A stretch of 29,067 nt of DNA, from contig CANGQE010000002.1 in assembly GCA_947455845.1 (NCBI GenBank), forward strand, positions 1 to 29,067, in the 5' to 3' direction. The position numbers and the translations under genes are program-made. The notes beneath the pieces were generated by a model. That model saw only the letters and a list, made by a program, of their open reading frames with translations. It made no database searches and was not told where the DNA came from. Every line of letters starts with the position of its first letter. The stretch's first letter is position 1. Below are positions 15,312 to 23,642 of this stretch, one piece after another. This DNA is from Rickettsiales bacterium. Its GTDB lineage: Bacteria > Pseudomonadota > Alphaproteobacteria > Rickettsiales > UBA1997.

Positions 15312-15600
15312 TGCTAAAAAACTTTACGACCTTTTGAATGAAATTCCAAAAGGCAAAATCACCACTTACAAAGAACTAGCACAAAAGCTTGGCACTAAGG
15401 GCTATCGCGCGGTTGGACAAATTGTAGGGGCTAATCCTAATGCACCGCAAGTTCCCTGCCATCGCGTAGTTAGAACTGATGGTGGGCTTGGTGGATATGC
15501 TTTTGGACTCGAGAAAAAAATCGCAATCTTAGCCGCAGAAGGCGTAAAAGTTTCTGATGGTAAGGTTGTGGATTTTGAAAAAAAATTGCACAAGTTCTAG
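15304..15600 (+). CDS. Small O6-alkylguanine-DNA alkyltransferase-like protein (MGMT family)
   Basis: 98-residue protein equal to the DNA-binding/catalytic domain of Ogt/MGMT without the N-terminal domain. It has the helix-turn-helix region GKITTYKELAQKLGTKGYRAVGQ (R35 as arginine finger), the asparagine hinge region ANPNAPQ and the active-site motif PCHRVV with the acceptor cysteine C52 intact, so it is not an alkyltransferase-like protein (ATL) in which tryptophan replaces cysteine. It would repair O6-alkylguanine by suicidal transfer. It overlaps the petB stop by 8 bases (ATGATTAG) and is probably translated by coupling. A DNA-repair gene inside a bc1 operon is unusual. The very short form could also have lost activity. 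Confidence 0.85.
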   Translation: MISAKKLYDLLNEIPKGKITTYKELAQKLGTKGYRAVGQIVGANPNAPQVPCHRVVRTDGGLGGYAFGLEKKIAILAAEGVKVSDGKVVDFEKKLHKF

Positions 15601-15647
15601 CCTCCTTTGCAAAAGGAGGTGGCGCGTAGCGCCGGAGGATTTGCCCG
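15601..15647 (+). repeat. Short relative of the 130-bp palindrome, between two operon genes
   Basis: CCTCCTTT-gca-AAAGGAGG followed by the hairpin GGCGC-GTA-GCGCC and then GGAGGATTTGCCCG. This repeats the order found at the left end of the 130-bp element (CCCTCTTT hairpin, GTA-loop hairpin, ...GATTTGCCCG) with different stem bases. It directly follows the alkyltransferase stop and precedes petC. The open frame upstream of petC runs through it from a TTG, but that extension is not the real start. Confidence 0.6.
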
Positions 15648-15672
15648 AAACTTAAGAACACAGAATGAAAAA

Positions 15673-16452
15673 ATGAAAAAACTTTTCCTGATTTTACTTT
15701 TTTTACCCAGCTTCGTTCTCGCTAACGAATCCCACAACGCCGCTGATCCACTTAGCACCAGCGCCCTTCATCCCAAGCAGATGAAATGGGAATTTGACAG
15801 TATTTTCGGGCGTTTTGATCGCGCTTCAATTCAACGTGGCTACCAAGTTTACAAAGAAGTTTGTGCAGCTTGCCACGGCCTGAAATTAGTTTCTTACCGC
15901 AACTTACAAGAAATCGGCTTTTCTGAAGATGAAGTAAAACAAATTGCTGCTGAATATTCTGTAACCGATGGCCCTAATGATGAAGGCGAAATGTTTGATC
16001 GTCCTGCCCTGCCTTCTGACCGCTTCGTTGGACCTTACGCCAATGAACAAGCAGCGCGTTCAGTTAATGGCGGCGCTTCTCCACCTGATTTATCTTTGAT
16101 TGTTAAAGCCCGTCACGACGGCCCTAATTACGTTTATTCTTTGATTACCGGATTTACTGACGCGCCTGACGAGTTCATCATGAGTGAAGGCAAAAATTAC
16201 AATCCATATTTTGAAGGTCGCCAAATTTCAATGCCAGCTCCGATTACTGATGACGGTCAGGTTGATTACAAAGATGGCACTTACGCTACTAAAGAACAAA
16301 TGACCATTGACGTGGTTAACTTTTTACAATGGGCGGCAGAACCGGAAACTGAGCATCGTAAAAAAATGGGCGTGCGCACCATGATTTTCTTGGCTATTTT
16401 GTTGGCAATTTTGATTGCGGCGAAAAAGGCGGTGTGGAAAAACGTGAAATAA
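15673..16452 (+). CDS. petC: Cytochrome c1 of the bc1 complex
   Basis: Membrane-anchored c-type cytochrome, 259 residues, which accepts electrons from the Rieske centre and gives them to soluble or membrane cytochrome c. A Sec signal peptide MKKLFLILLFLPSFVLA (1-17) sets the start at 15673; the reading frame reaches back to 15607 but that part is repeat DNA and would bury the signal. The haem attachment motif is CAACH (64-68), the methionine ligand region is GRQISMPAPI, and a single C-terminal membrane anchor (RTMIFLAILLAILIAAKKAVW) ends the protein. Family features such as RFVGPYANEQAARSVNGGASPPDLS are clear. nuoE follows after 31 bases. Confidence 0.96.
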   Translation: MKKLFLILLFLPSFVLANESHNAADPLSTSALHPKQMKWEFDSIFGRFDRASIQRGYQVYKEVCAACHGLKLVSYRNLQEIGFSEDEVKQIAAEYSVTDGPNDEGEMFDRPALPSDRFVGPYANEQAARSVNGGASPPDLSLIVKARHDGPNYVYSLITGFTDAPDEFIMSEGKNYNPYFEGRQISMPAPITDDGQVDYKDGTYATKEQMTIDVVNFLQWAAEPETEHRKKMGVRTMIFLAILLAILIAAKKAVWKNVK

Positions 16453-16483
16453 TTAGACGCTTTACAAACAATCTTACATAAAA

Positions 16484-17029
16484 ATGACTTTCCAATTTAA
16501 CGCAGAAAACCAAATCAAAGTTAGCGAAATTCTCGCTAAATATCCTGCCGACAGAAAAAAATCTGCTGTCATGCCTCTGCTTGATTTAGCCCAAAGACAA
16601 AACCAAAACTGGATCTCCAAAGATGTAATCGCCACCATTTCCGACATCCTAGAAATCGCTGAAATTAAAGTTTACGAAGTTGCCAGCTTTTACGCGATGT
16701 ACAACTTAAAACCGGTCGGCAAATACTTACTACAATTCTGCAAAACCACACCCTGCATGTTACGTGGCATTGACAAAATCATGAAAGATTGCGAAGAAAA
16801 ATTAGGAATTGAAATGGATGAAACTACGCTAGACGGAGTTTTTACTTTGAAAGAAGTTGAGTGTCTGGGCGCTTGCGTAAACGCACCGGTAGTGCAGATT
16901 AACGATGATTTTGCTGAAGATTTAACCAGCGAGAATTTCTTGAAGATTTTGGAAGATTTAAAAGCCGGAAAGGAATTTAAAGTCGGTTCTCAGATTGGCA
17001 GACAATGCTCGGCGGCGCAGGAGGGGTAA
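16484..17029 (+). CDS. nuoE: NADH-quinone oxidoreductase subunit E (24-kDa, [2Fe-2S])
   Basis: Thioredoxin-fold subunit of complex I, 181 residues, that carries the N1a [2Fe-2S] cluster in the NADH-oxidising module beside NuoF. All four cluster cysteines are present: C86 and C91 in FCKTTPCMLRG, and C127 and C131 in ECLGACVNAP. The N-terminal helical part with ASFYAMYNLKPVG is typical. It is cut off from the other nuo genes, which are not in the window, and reads on from petC. An alternative, NuoE-like subunits of formate or NAD-reducing hydrogenases, is less likely because no such partner is near. The last two bases of its stop codon are the first bases of the 130-bp palindrome copy 2. Confidence 0.92.
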   Translation: MTFQFNAENQIKVSEILAKYPADRKKSAVMPLLDLAQRQNQNWISKDVIATISDILEIAEIKVYEVASFYAMYNLKPVGKYLLQFCKTTPCMLRGIDKIMKDCEEKLGIEMDETTLDGVFTLKEVECLGACVNAPVVQINDDFAEDLTSENFLKILEDLKAGKEFKVGSQIGRQCSAAQEG

Positions 17030-17157
17030 GCCCTCTTTGAAAAAGAGGGTGGATGATCGCGTAGCGATCAGACGGGTGATTTGCCCGTCACTTGCTCATT
17101 TTAAATCACCCTTCCGCCGCTAACGCGGCTCCCTCCCTCTTTTTCAAAGAGGGCTTT
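17028..17157 (+). repeat. 130-bp composite palindrome, copy 2
   Basis: Terminal arms 17028-17049 and 17135-17157 pair perfectly (AAGCCCTCTTTG at the left end). Internal hairpins in order: GATCGC-GTA-GCGATC; GACGGG...CCCGTC, which competes with the longer GGGTGATTT/AAATCACCC; GCCGC-TAAC-GCGGC. It starts within the nuoE stop codon and ends 28 bases from the tetR stop, so it separates two convergent genes and may stop transcription from both sides. Confidence 0.92.
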
Positions 17158-17184
17158 CCGCGGCAGCGGCATTACCAATTACAT

Positions 17185-17799
17185 TCACCTCTTAAACGAT
17201 GAAAAAAACTGCCCAATCAAAAGTGGGGCTTGTTGCTTTAGATTAAATAGTTGCGGATTTCTTAAATATTCACTGACCAAGCCACACATGTAACAAGTTA
17301 GTGAGATTGCTAAAATTCTTGAATCAACTTCCTGTTTTAAAAATCCATTTTTCTTCGCGCGATCAAAATAGTTAGAAAACAACTCAATGGTGTTGAGTTT
17401 TTTCTGGCGCTGCTGTTCTAAAATATCTTCCATGCCACAAGAATAATCACACTTACACAAAAAGATGGTGAGGATTTTTTTACGCACCGAGTCGTTGTCC
17501 AAATCAATTAAAAGCTTGATGCAAAGCTCCTTTAACTGCTGCAATGAATCATCCTGATTCTTTTTCATGTCTTCCAAAATCGACTCGTTCAAAGGCTGAT
17601 TTAACTTCTCATGCAGCGCCGAGAAAATTTCATGCTTGTTTTTGAAATGCCAGTAAACCGCACCACGAGTTACGCCTGCTTGAGCAGCAATCCCTTCTAA
17701 AGTTGCTTTGACAAAACCTTTTTCGACGAATACGTCAATTGCCGCTTCAAGGATTCCGGTTTTGGTAGCAGCGGAGGATTTTATTTTTTTGTCGGACAT
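17185..17799 (-). CDS. TetR/AcrR-family repressor of the efflux operon
   Basis: TetR-family repressor, 204 residues. The N-terminal DNA-binding domain (about 9-56) has the family pattern ILEAAIDVFVEKGF...TLEGIAAQAGVTRGAVYWHFKNKHEIF, including the AVYWHF signature of AcrR-type members. The C-terminal ligand domain (about 60-204) is helical and carries cysteines (CKCDYSCG, about 128-135). Placed divergently from a tripartite RND pump with an AcrR-like operator in between, it is almost certainly the local repressor that lets go when a pump substrate binds. No close identification with AcrR, MexR-type or TtgR can be made, so no symbol is given. Confidence 0.9.
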   Translation of the reverse strand: MSDKKIKSSAATKTGILEAAIDVFVEKGFVKATLEGIAAQAGVTRGAVYWHFKNKHEIFSALHEKLNQPLNESILEDMKKNQDDSLQQLKELCIKLLIDLDNDSVRKKILTIFLCKCDYSCGMEDILEQQRQKKLNTIELFSNYFDRAKKNGFLKQEVDSRILAISLTCYMCGLVSEYLRNPQLFNLKQQAPLLIGQFFSSFKR

Positions 17800-17828
17800 T
17801 TTTTAAGTAATTATTTTTCTTAGAAACA

Positions 17829-17930
17829 CCGCTGGTCGAGCGGAGTCGAGACCTACCCGAGCTTTCTGCTGCCATGTCTAAAACATCGAGCATAAACTTT
17901 GGGTAGGTCTCGACTCCGCTCGACCAGCGG
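17829..17930. repeat. Inverted repeat with 30-bp perfect arms
   Basis: Arms 17829-17858 and 17901-17930 are perfect reverse complements around 42 bases. Each contains TCGAGCGGAGTCGA, a hairpin-forming core. It is a different family from the GTCA units. It lies in the leader side of tetR, between the gene start and the operator. A 12-base fragment of the same sequence is found at 1704-1715. Confidence 0.88.
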
Positions 17931-17952
17931 GATCAGTTTTCCAATTCTCCGA

Positions 17953-17980
17953 TTGACAACATACATTCATGCATGCATGT
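17953..17980 (+). promoter_or_regulatory. AcrR-type operator overlapping a -35 element
   Basis: Positions 17959-17980 form a 22-base near-palindrome (starts ACATACATTC, ends CATGCATGT; 9 of 11 pairs symmetric). By my recall of the Escherichia coli acrAB operator, 18 of 22 bases agree. TTGACA (17953-17958) directly abuts it as a likely -35 for the efflux operon, though no good -10 is visible at 17 bases. A TetR dimer bound here would block both tetR and the efflux genes. Confidence 0.6.
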
Positions 17981-18037
17981 TTTTAGCAAGTATTTAATTC
18001 CAGCATTTTTTTGCCGCAAGCGCTTCCTTTCTAAATT

Positions 18038-19141
18038 ATGAAAATCAAAAGAACTCCAATCGTGAAGGCAGTAATGTTCGCCATTCCCGTAATCGCTGTG
18101 ATCGCCAGTTATTTTTTCTGGGCTGATGTAAAACATAAACAAGCCGAAATGATTAAGGCAAGCGCAAATAATGCAATGGAGGTTAACACCTTCGTCGTTA
18201 AAACCAGCAATGTTGAAATATTTCAGGATTTACCGGCCCGTGTTGCCGCTTCCAAAATTTCCGAAATCCGCCCACAAGTTGATGGAATAATCAGAAAACA
18301 AATTTTTGAAGAAGGTAGTTTTGTCAAAGCAGGGCAGCAATTGTACCAGATCGATCCCACTTTGTACAAAATTGCCCACAGCACCGCCGGAGCCAATTTA
18401 AAAACTCTCGAGGCTAAGAAAAATCGCTACGCAAAATTACTCGAACTTGATGCCGTCAGTAAACAAGAATATGACGATGCCGTTGCAGCTTACGAACAGG
18501 CCCGTGGCGAAGTTAGCCGAACTCAGGCCAATCTTGATTACTCCAAAGTTTACGCCCCAATTTCGGGCTACATTGGTAAATCTAATCTCACCGAAGGAAC
18601 TTTGGTTACCGTTAATCAGGCCACGGTTTTAACCACCATTACCCAACTTGATCCGATTTTCGTCGACATGGTTTTGCCAAGTAAAGATGCACTAAAACTT
18701 ACCAATCAAAAAAAGATTCCCGTCAGCGTCGTCATTGATGGAGTTGAGCATGGCACTACCGGCATTTTAAAATTTGCCGAAGTTTTTGTTGATGAATCAA
18801 CTGATTCGGTGCGTCTGCGCGCCACTTTTTCCAACAAGGATAAAAAATTACTTCCCGGAATGTTTGTAAATGCCCGCCTCCATTTGAAAAAAAATGGCAC
18901 AATTACGGTACCGCAAAGATCTACCAACCGTGGTCCCGATGGCAATTTGGTAGTTTTGATTGTTGGCACCGACAACATTGTTAAATCAAGAATCATCAAA
19001 GCTGAACAAACTATTGGCGACCATTGGATCGTCACTGAAGGCCTTGATGAAGGCGACATGATTGTTTACGAAGGATTTCAAAAAGTAACTGACGGGGCTA
19101 AGATCAAGCCTCTACCTGTCAGTCTTGAAGAGGGTCAGTAA
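18038..19141 (+). CDS. RND efflux periplasmic adaptor (AcrA/MexA type)
   Basis: Membrane fusion protein of 367 residues that links the inner-membrane RND pump to the outer-membrane channel. It has an N-terminal membrane anchor (about 9-28, VKAVMFAIPVIAVIASYFFW) and no lipobox cysteine, unlike E. coli AcrA. Next come the split lipoyl domain (IRPQVDGIIRKQIFEEGSFVKAGQQLYQID and SKVYAPISGYIGKSNLTEGTLV), a short coiled-coil hairpin between its halves (about 110-165), the beta-barrel domain (LDPIFVDMVLPSKD...) and the membrane-proximal domain (TVPQRSTNRGPDGNLVV...). It opens the three-gene operon divergent from tetR; the RND gene starts 2 bases after its stop. Confidence 0.95.
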   Translation: MKIKRTPIVKAVMFAIPVIAVIASYFFWADVKHKQAEMIKASANNAMEVNTFVVKTSNVEIFQDLPARVAASKISEIRPQVDGIIRKQIFEEGSFVKAGQQLYQIDPTLYKIAHSTAGANLKTLEAKKNRYAKLLELDAVSKQEYDDAVAAYEQARGEVSRTQANLDYSKVYAPISGYIGKSNLTEGTLVTVNQATVLTTITQLDPIFVDMVLPSKDALKLTNQKKIPVSVVIDGVEHGTTGILKFAEVFVDESTDSVRLRATFSNKDKKLLPGMFVNARLHLKKNGTITVPQRSTNRGPDGNLVVLIVGTDNIVKSRIIKAEQTIGDHWIVTEGLDEGDMIVYEGFQKVTDGAKIKPLPVSLEEGQ

Positions 19142-19143
19142 TC

Positions 19144-22100
19144 ATGTCTAAATTTTTCATTGATCGGCCAATATTTTCTTGGGTTTTAGCAATTGTCATC
19201 ATGCTCGCCGGCGCTTTGTCGCTGCTTAAGATGCCAATTGAACAATATCCCAACATCGCACCACCTTCTGTTTCAATCACTACCGCACTACCCGGTGCTT
19301 CTGCTGAAACTTTAGAAAATAGTGTTACTCAAGTAATTGAACAAAGTCTTATCGGCATTGACTCTCTGCGCTATTTTTCTTCAAGCAGTGACTCCGATGG
19401 TAACGTCACAATCACTTTGACTTTCGAACCGAAAACCAATCCCGACATTGCCCAAGTGCAAGTGCAAAACAAGTTGCAAGCCGCAATGCCGCTACTGCCG
19501 CAAGAAGTTCAACAGCAAGGTGTGCGCGTTAACAAAGCCAACAACAATTTCCTTCTCGTAGTCGGACTTTACTCCAAAGATGACAGCGTCAGCGAAGCCA
19601 TGCTCGGCGACATTTTACTTTCCGACATGAAAGACACTATTTCCCGCATTAACGGTGTCGGTAATGTTACCATTTTCGGCAACCCTCGCGCCATGCGTAT
19701 TTGGCTTAATCCCAGCAAACTTTTCGGCTACAGCTTAACTGCTAACGAAGTAATCGCCGCCATCAAAGTGCAAAATGCCGATGTCTCTGCCGGTCAATTA
19801 GGCGGCCTTCCCGCCATTAAAGGCCAACAAATTAATGCCACGATCAACGCCCAATCCAAATTAAAAACCGTCGATGATTTCAAAAAAATTATTTTGCGCG
19901 TTAATAAAAATGGCTCGCAAGTGCGCTTGCGTGACGTTGCTAAAGTTGAGTTAGGTTCCCAAAGTTACAGCACAGTTGCCCGCTACAAAAGACATCCCGC
20001 CGCCGGCATGGCAGTAATGTTGGCCAGCGGTGCCAATGCTTTGGATACTGCCGCCGCCGTCAAAGAAAAAGTTACCGAACTCACCCAATTTTTACCCAAA
20101 GGCGTTGAAGTAATTTACCCTTTTGACTCCACACCTTTCATCAAACTTTCCATCGAAGGTGTAGTTGTAACTTTGTTTGAAGCGATCTTTTTGGTGTTTT
20201 TAGTGATGCTGTTATTTTTACAAAATTTCCGTGCCACGCTGATTCCTACCATCGCCGTCCCCGTAGTTTTGCTCGGCACTTTCGCAATTTTATTTTCTTT
20301 CGGATTTACAATTAACACTTTGACCATGTTTGCCATTGTTCTGGCGATTGGTCTGTTGGTGGATGACGCCATTGTCGTCGTAGAAAATGTTGAACGCATC
20401 ATGCATGAAGAAGGCCTCTCACCGATTGAAGCCACGCGCAAATCAATGTCACAAATTACCGGCGCTCTAGTTGGAATCGCGCTTGTACTTTCGGCAGTTT
20501 TCGTGCCCATGGCTTTCTTTGGCGGCTCGGCGGGTGCAATTTACCGACAATTTTCAATTACAATTGTGTCAGCAATGACATTGTCAGTTTTGGTAGCATT
20601 GGTTTTGTCACCGTCTTTGTGCGCTACTTTGTTGAAGCCGCAGAAAAAAGGCAGCGCTTTGTCCAACAATAAATTCTTAATGTTTTTCAATGTTCACCTC
20701 GAAAAAAGCCGCAATTTTTACACTGAAAAATCGCACTACGTAATCAAACGCATCAGCCGTTTTTTGATGGTTTACGGGGTGATGCTCGGCGGGTTGATTT
20801 TCTTGTTTGCCCGCATGCCAACTTCGTTTTTACCAACTGAAGATCAAGGCACGATGTACTTAATGCTCAATACTCCCAGCGGCGCTACTCTTGAAAGAAC
20901 CATCGAAAGCTTAAAACAAGTTGAAAACCACTTCCTCGAAAATGAAGCCAGTAATGTTGAACATTTATTCACCATTGCCGGATTCAGCTTCGCCGGACGT
21001 TCGCAAAATTCTGGCTTCGGTTTTCTTGGCCTAAAAGATTGGAGCGAAAGAACCCGCGCCGATCAATCGGTAGCAGCAATTTCAGGGCGCGCCATGGGCG
21101 CTTTAAGCCAAGTAAAAGACGCCATGGTTTTCACTTTTTTTCCACCACCAATTCGCGAATTGGGCAATGCTTCAGGATTTGATTTACAACTTTTAGATCG
21201 CGGCGGCTTAGGTCATCAAGCCTTGATGGGAGCGCGTAACCAAACTTTGGGCGCGGCTTCAAAAAATCCAAAATTAATTGGCGTCAGACCAAATGGTTTA
21301 AACGACGTCGCTCAGTACAAAGTCGACATTAATTACGAAAAAGCCTCCGCTTTAGGATTAGCAATTACCGACATTAACCAAGCGCTGCAAGCTTCTTGGG
21401 GCTCAGCTTACGTCAATGATTTCCTAGACAAAGGCCGCATTAAAAAAGTTTACTTACAAGCTGAAGCACCGCACCGCATGTTGCCAAGCGATTTAGGCAA
21501 GTGGTACGTCAAAAACAAAGAGGGTGAAATGGTTTCATTCAACAGTTTTGCCACCTCACGCTGGACCTTCGGATCACCAAAATTAGAGCGCTTCAACGGC
21601 GTTGCGTCAGTGAATATTCAAGGCGCTGCCGTTACGGGAGTTAGCTCGGGTGACGCCATGAAAGAGATGGAGCAAATTATTTCGACCTTGCCCAAAGGAA
21701 TTGATTACGCTTGGTCAGGACTTTCTTACGAAGAGAAATCTTCTGGCTCGCAAACTTTGGCTTTGTACGCCTTGTCACTTGCGGTAGTTTTTCTGTCGCT
21801 AGCTGCCCTTTACGAAAGCTGGTCGATTCCTTTTTCGGTAATTTTAGTTGTGCCTTTTGGAATCATCGGCGCCTTACTCGCTTCAACTTTGAGCGGAATG
21901 AGCAACGACGTTTATTTTCAAGTCGGGCTTTTAACCACAATCGGACTTTCGGCCAAGAACGCCATTTTGATTGTTGAATTTGCCAAGAGTCTTTCCGAAC
22001 AAGGGCATGACGCCATTGAAGCAACTTTGATTGCGATCAAACAACGCTTCCGTCCGATTTTAATGACTTCGATGGCTTTCATGCTCGGGATTACGCCTTT

Positions 22101-22260
22101 GGCAATTGCCAGTGGTGCTGGTTCTGCGAGTCAGAGAGCGATTGGAATTAGCGTGATGGGCGGAATGTTTTTTGCGACATTTGTGGCAACTTTGTTTGTG
22201 CCGATGTTTTACGTGGTGGTTTTGAAAATGTTTAAGAAGGGGGTTGGCAATGCTAAATAA
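19144..22260 (+). CDS. RND multidrug efflux transporter (AcrB/MexB type, HAE1)
   Basis: Inner-membrane proton-driven drug exporter, 1038 residues, typical HAE1 length. It opens with MSKFFIDRPIFSWVLAIVIMLAG, the usual first helix. The proton-relay residues are at the family positions: D407 and D408 in LLVDDAIVVVENVER on helix 4, and K938 in GLSAKNAILIVEF on helix 10 (K940 in AcrB). Two large periplasmic loops and twelve membrane spans in two repeats can be followed. The EDQGT segment (PTEDQGTMYLML) starts the second half. It exports a range of amphiphilic compounds; which ones cannot be told. It overlaps the outer-membrane factor gene by 11 bases. Confidence 0.97.
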   Translation: MSKFFIDRPIFSWVLAIVIMLAGALSLLKMPIEQYPNIAPPSVSITTALPGASAETLENSVTQVIEQSLIGIDSLRYFSSSSDSDGNVTITLTFEPKTNPDIAQVQVQNKLQAAMPLLPQEVQQQGVRVNKANNNFLLVVGLYSKDDSVSEAMLGDILLSDMKDTISRINGVGNVTIFGNPRAMRIWLNPSKLFGYSLTANEVIAAIKVQNADVSAGQLGGLPAIKGQQINATINAQSKLKTVDDFKKIILRVNKNGSQVRLRDVAKVELGSQSYSTVARYKRHPAAGMAVMLASGANALDTAAAVKEKVTELTQFLPKGVEVIYPFDSTPFIKLSIEGVVVTLFEAIFLVFLVMLLFLQNFRATLIPTIAVPVVLLGTFAILFSFGFTINTLTMFAIVLAIGLLVDDAIVVVENVERIMHEEGLSPIEATRKSMSQITGALVGIALVLSAVFVPMAFFGGSAGAIYRQFSITIVSAMTLSVLVALVLSPSLCATLLKPQKKGSALSNNKFLMFFNVHLEKSRNFYTEKSHYVIKRISRFLMVYGVMLGGLIFLFARMPTSFLPTEDQGTMYLMLNTPSGATLERTIESLKQVENHFLENEASNVEHLFTIAGFSFAGRSQNSGFGFLGLKDWSERTRADQSVAAISGRAMGALSQVKDAMVFTFFPPPIRELGNASGFDLQLLDRGGLGHQALMGARNQTLGAASKNPKLIGVRPNGLNDVAQYKVDINYEKASALGLAITDINQALQASWGSAYVNDFLDKGRIKKVYLQAEAPHRMLPSDLGKWYVKNKEGEMVSFNSFATSRWTFGSPKLERFNGVASVNIQGAAVTGVSSGDAMKEMEQIISTLPKGIDYAWSGLSYEEKSSGSQTLALYALSLAVVFLSLAALYESWSIPFSVILVVPFGIIGALLASTLSGMSNDVYFQVGLLTTIGLSAKNAILIVEFAKSLSEQGHDAIEATLIAIKQRFRPILMTSMAFMLGITPLAIASGAGSASQRAIGISVMGGMFFATFVATLFVPMFYVVVLKMFKKGVGNAK

Positions 22261-23623
22261 ATTATTCCTTTTGGCTTTAGTTTTGGCCACTGCCTGCACC
22301 ATGGAACCAAAATACAAAACTCCAGCAACTCCCGTCCCGCTGGAAAAAGTCACCGACAATTCCAAACCCAGAATCACACAAATTTCTTGGCAGGAATATT
22401 TTACTTCTCCCCACCTACAACAGGTAATCCAACTTGCCTTAGTCAACAACCGCGACTTGAAGGTAGCTAATCTCAACATCGAAACCGCGCAAGCCACTCA
22501 CAACATTGTTCGCGCTGACTTAATGCCCAACATCAATGCCACCGCAATCATGACGCGCCAAGGCGTTCCTAGCGCTTTTGCTGCTTTCACACCACGCACT
22601 CAGTACCGCGCCGGATTAGCTCTCACTTCTTACGAAATTGATTTTGCCGGACGATTGCGCAGTTTGAAAAAATCAGCTTTGGAAGATTTTTTAGCCACCG
22701 AACAAGCGCGTAATGTAACTAGAATCGCCTTGATTGCCGAGACCGCCAACGCTTACGTACAGTTTCTGGTCGACAGCCAAATCTTAAAAATCGCTGCGCA
22801 AAATACCGAAGCGCAAGAAGGTCGCTACAAATTCATGAAGCTACGTTACGAAAATGGAATTGCTTCAAAATCTGAACTACTTGAAATCTCCACCTTGTTG
22901 GAACAATCCCGAATCACCAGCGAAACTTACACAAAATTGGCGCAGCAAGACAAAAATGCTTTGATGCTTTTGACGGGAATTTTTGACAAAAAATTGCTAC
23001 CCCTAAATTCCGATCTCAGCGACATTAAAATTAACGAAAGCCTGCTTGATTCTTTGCCATCCGAATCATTGTTGGCAAGGCCGGACATTCGCCAAGCTGA
23101 ACATAAATTACTCAGTGCTAATGCCGACATCGGAGCTGCTCGCGCCGCATTTTTCCCATCCATTACTTTGACGGGAAGTTACGGTTACGGTTCGCGCGAT
23201 TTGTCTGATTTATTTTCTTCCCGAGTTTGGGCAATTTCACCGCAAATTACTTTGCCGATTTTTAGCGGCGGTAGAAATGTTGCGAATTTAGAAATCGCCA
23301 ATGTGCGTAAAAAAATAGAGATTTTGCAGTACGAAAAAGCCATTCAAACTGCTTTTAAAGAAACACTGGATGAGCTGGCCACAAGAAGATCCGCGACCAA
23401 GCAACTGGAATCTGCGCAAATAGTTTTTGAAGCACGGCAAAGTTTTTACAAGATTTCAGAATATCGCTGGAAGGAAGGCATCAGCAGCAATCTCGATCTT
23501 TTGGATGCGAATATTAACATGCTACTAGCGGAAGAGCAGAGAGCTGATGCGCAGAAACAATATTTGGCGAATTTGATTAATTTGTACAAAGTGTTGGGCG
23601 GGGGGAGTGAGGTTTCTGAGTAA
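22250..23623 (+). CDS. Outer-membrane efflux lipoprotein (OprM/NodT type)
   Basis: TolC-superfamily channel of the tripartite pump, 457 residues from the chosen start. The signal ends in a lipobox LATAC with the lipidated cysteine C16, as in OprM/NodT-type factors. The protein then shows the two internal repeats of the family: an alpha-barrel helix region with NLNIETAQATHNIVRADLMP and a second one with ADIGAARAAFFPSITLTGSYG, and the beta-barrel strands around them. The frame extends two codons upstream to a TTG, but the ATG at 22250 has a good GAAGGGGG six bases ahead of it and gives a proper signal peptide. It is the last gene of the operon; copy 3 of the 130-bp palindrome follows after 19 bases. 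Confidence 0.95.
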   Translation: MLNKLFLLALVLATACTMEPKYKTPATPVPLEKVTDNSKPRITQISWQEYFTSPHLQQVIQLALVNNRDLKVANLNIETAQATHNIVRADLMPNINATAIMTRQGVPSAFAAFTPRTQYRAGLALTSYEIDFAGRLRSLKKSALEDFLATEQARNVTRIALIAETANAYVQFLVDSQILKIAAQNTEAQEGRYKFMKLRYENGIASKSELLEISTLLEQSRITSETYTKLAQQDKNALMLLTGIFDKKLLPLNSDLSDIKINESLLDSLPSESLLARPDIRQAEHKLLSANADIGAARAAFFPSITLTGSYGYGSRDLSDLFSSRVWAISPQITLPIFSGGRNVANLEIANVRKKIEILQYEKAIQTAFKETLDELATRRSATKQLESAQIVFEARQSFYKISEYRWKEGISSNLDLLDANINMLLAEEQRADAQKQYLANLINLYKVLGGGSEVSE

Positions 23624-23642
23624 AAGTGACAATGCGAGGGAG

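Noticed and set aside
15607..15672. Upstream extension of cytochrome c1 from a TTG
   Set aside because: The added 22 residues come from repeat DNA and would place 22 residues before the signal peptide; the ATG at 15673 begins a standard Sec signal.
22060..22497. 145-codon minus-strand frame at the RND/outer-membrane factor junction
   Set aside because: Antisense to two well-supported genes; composition rich in His, Arg, Ser, typical of a shadow frame.
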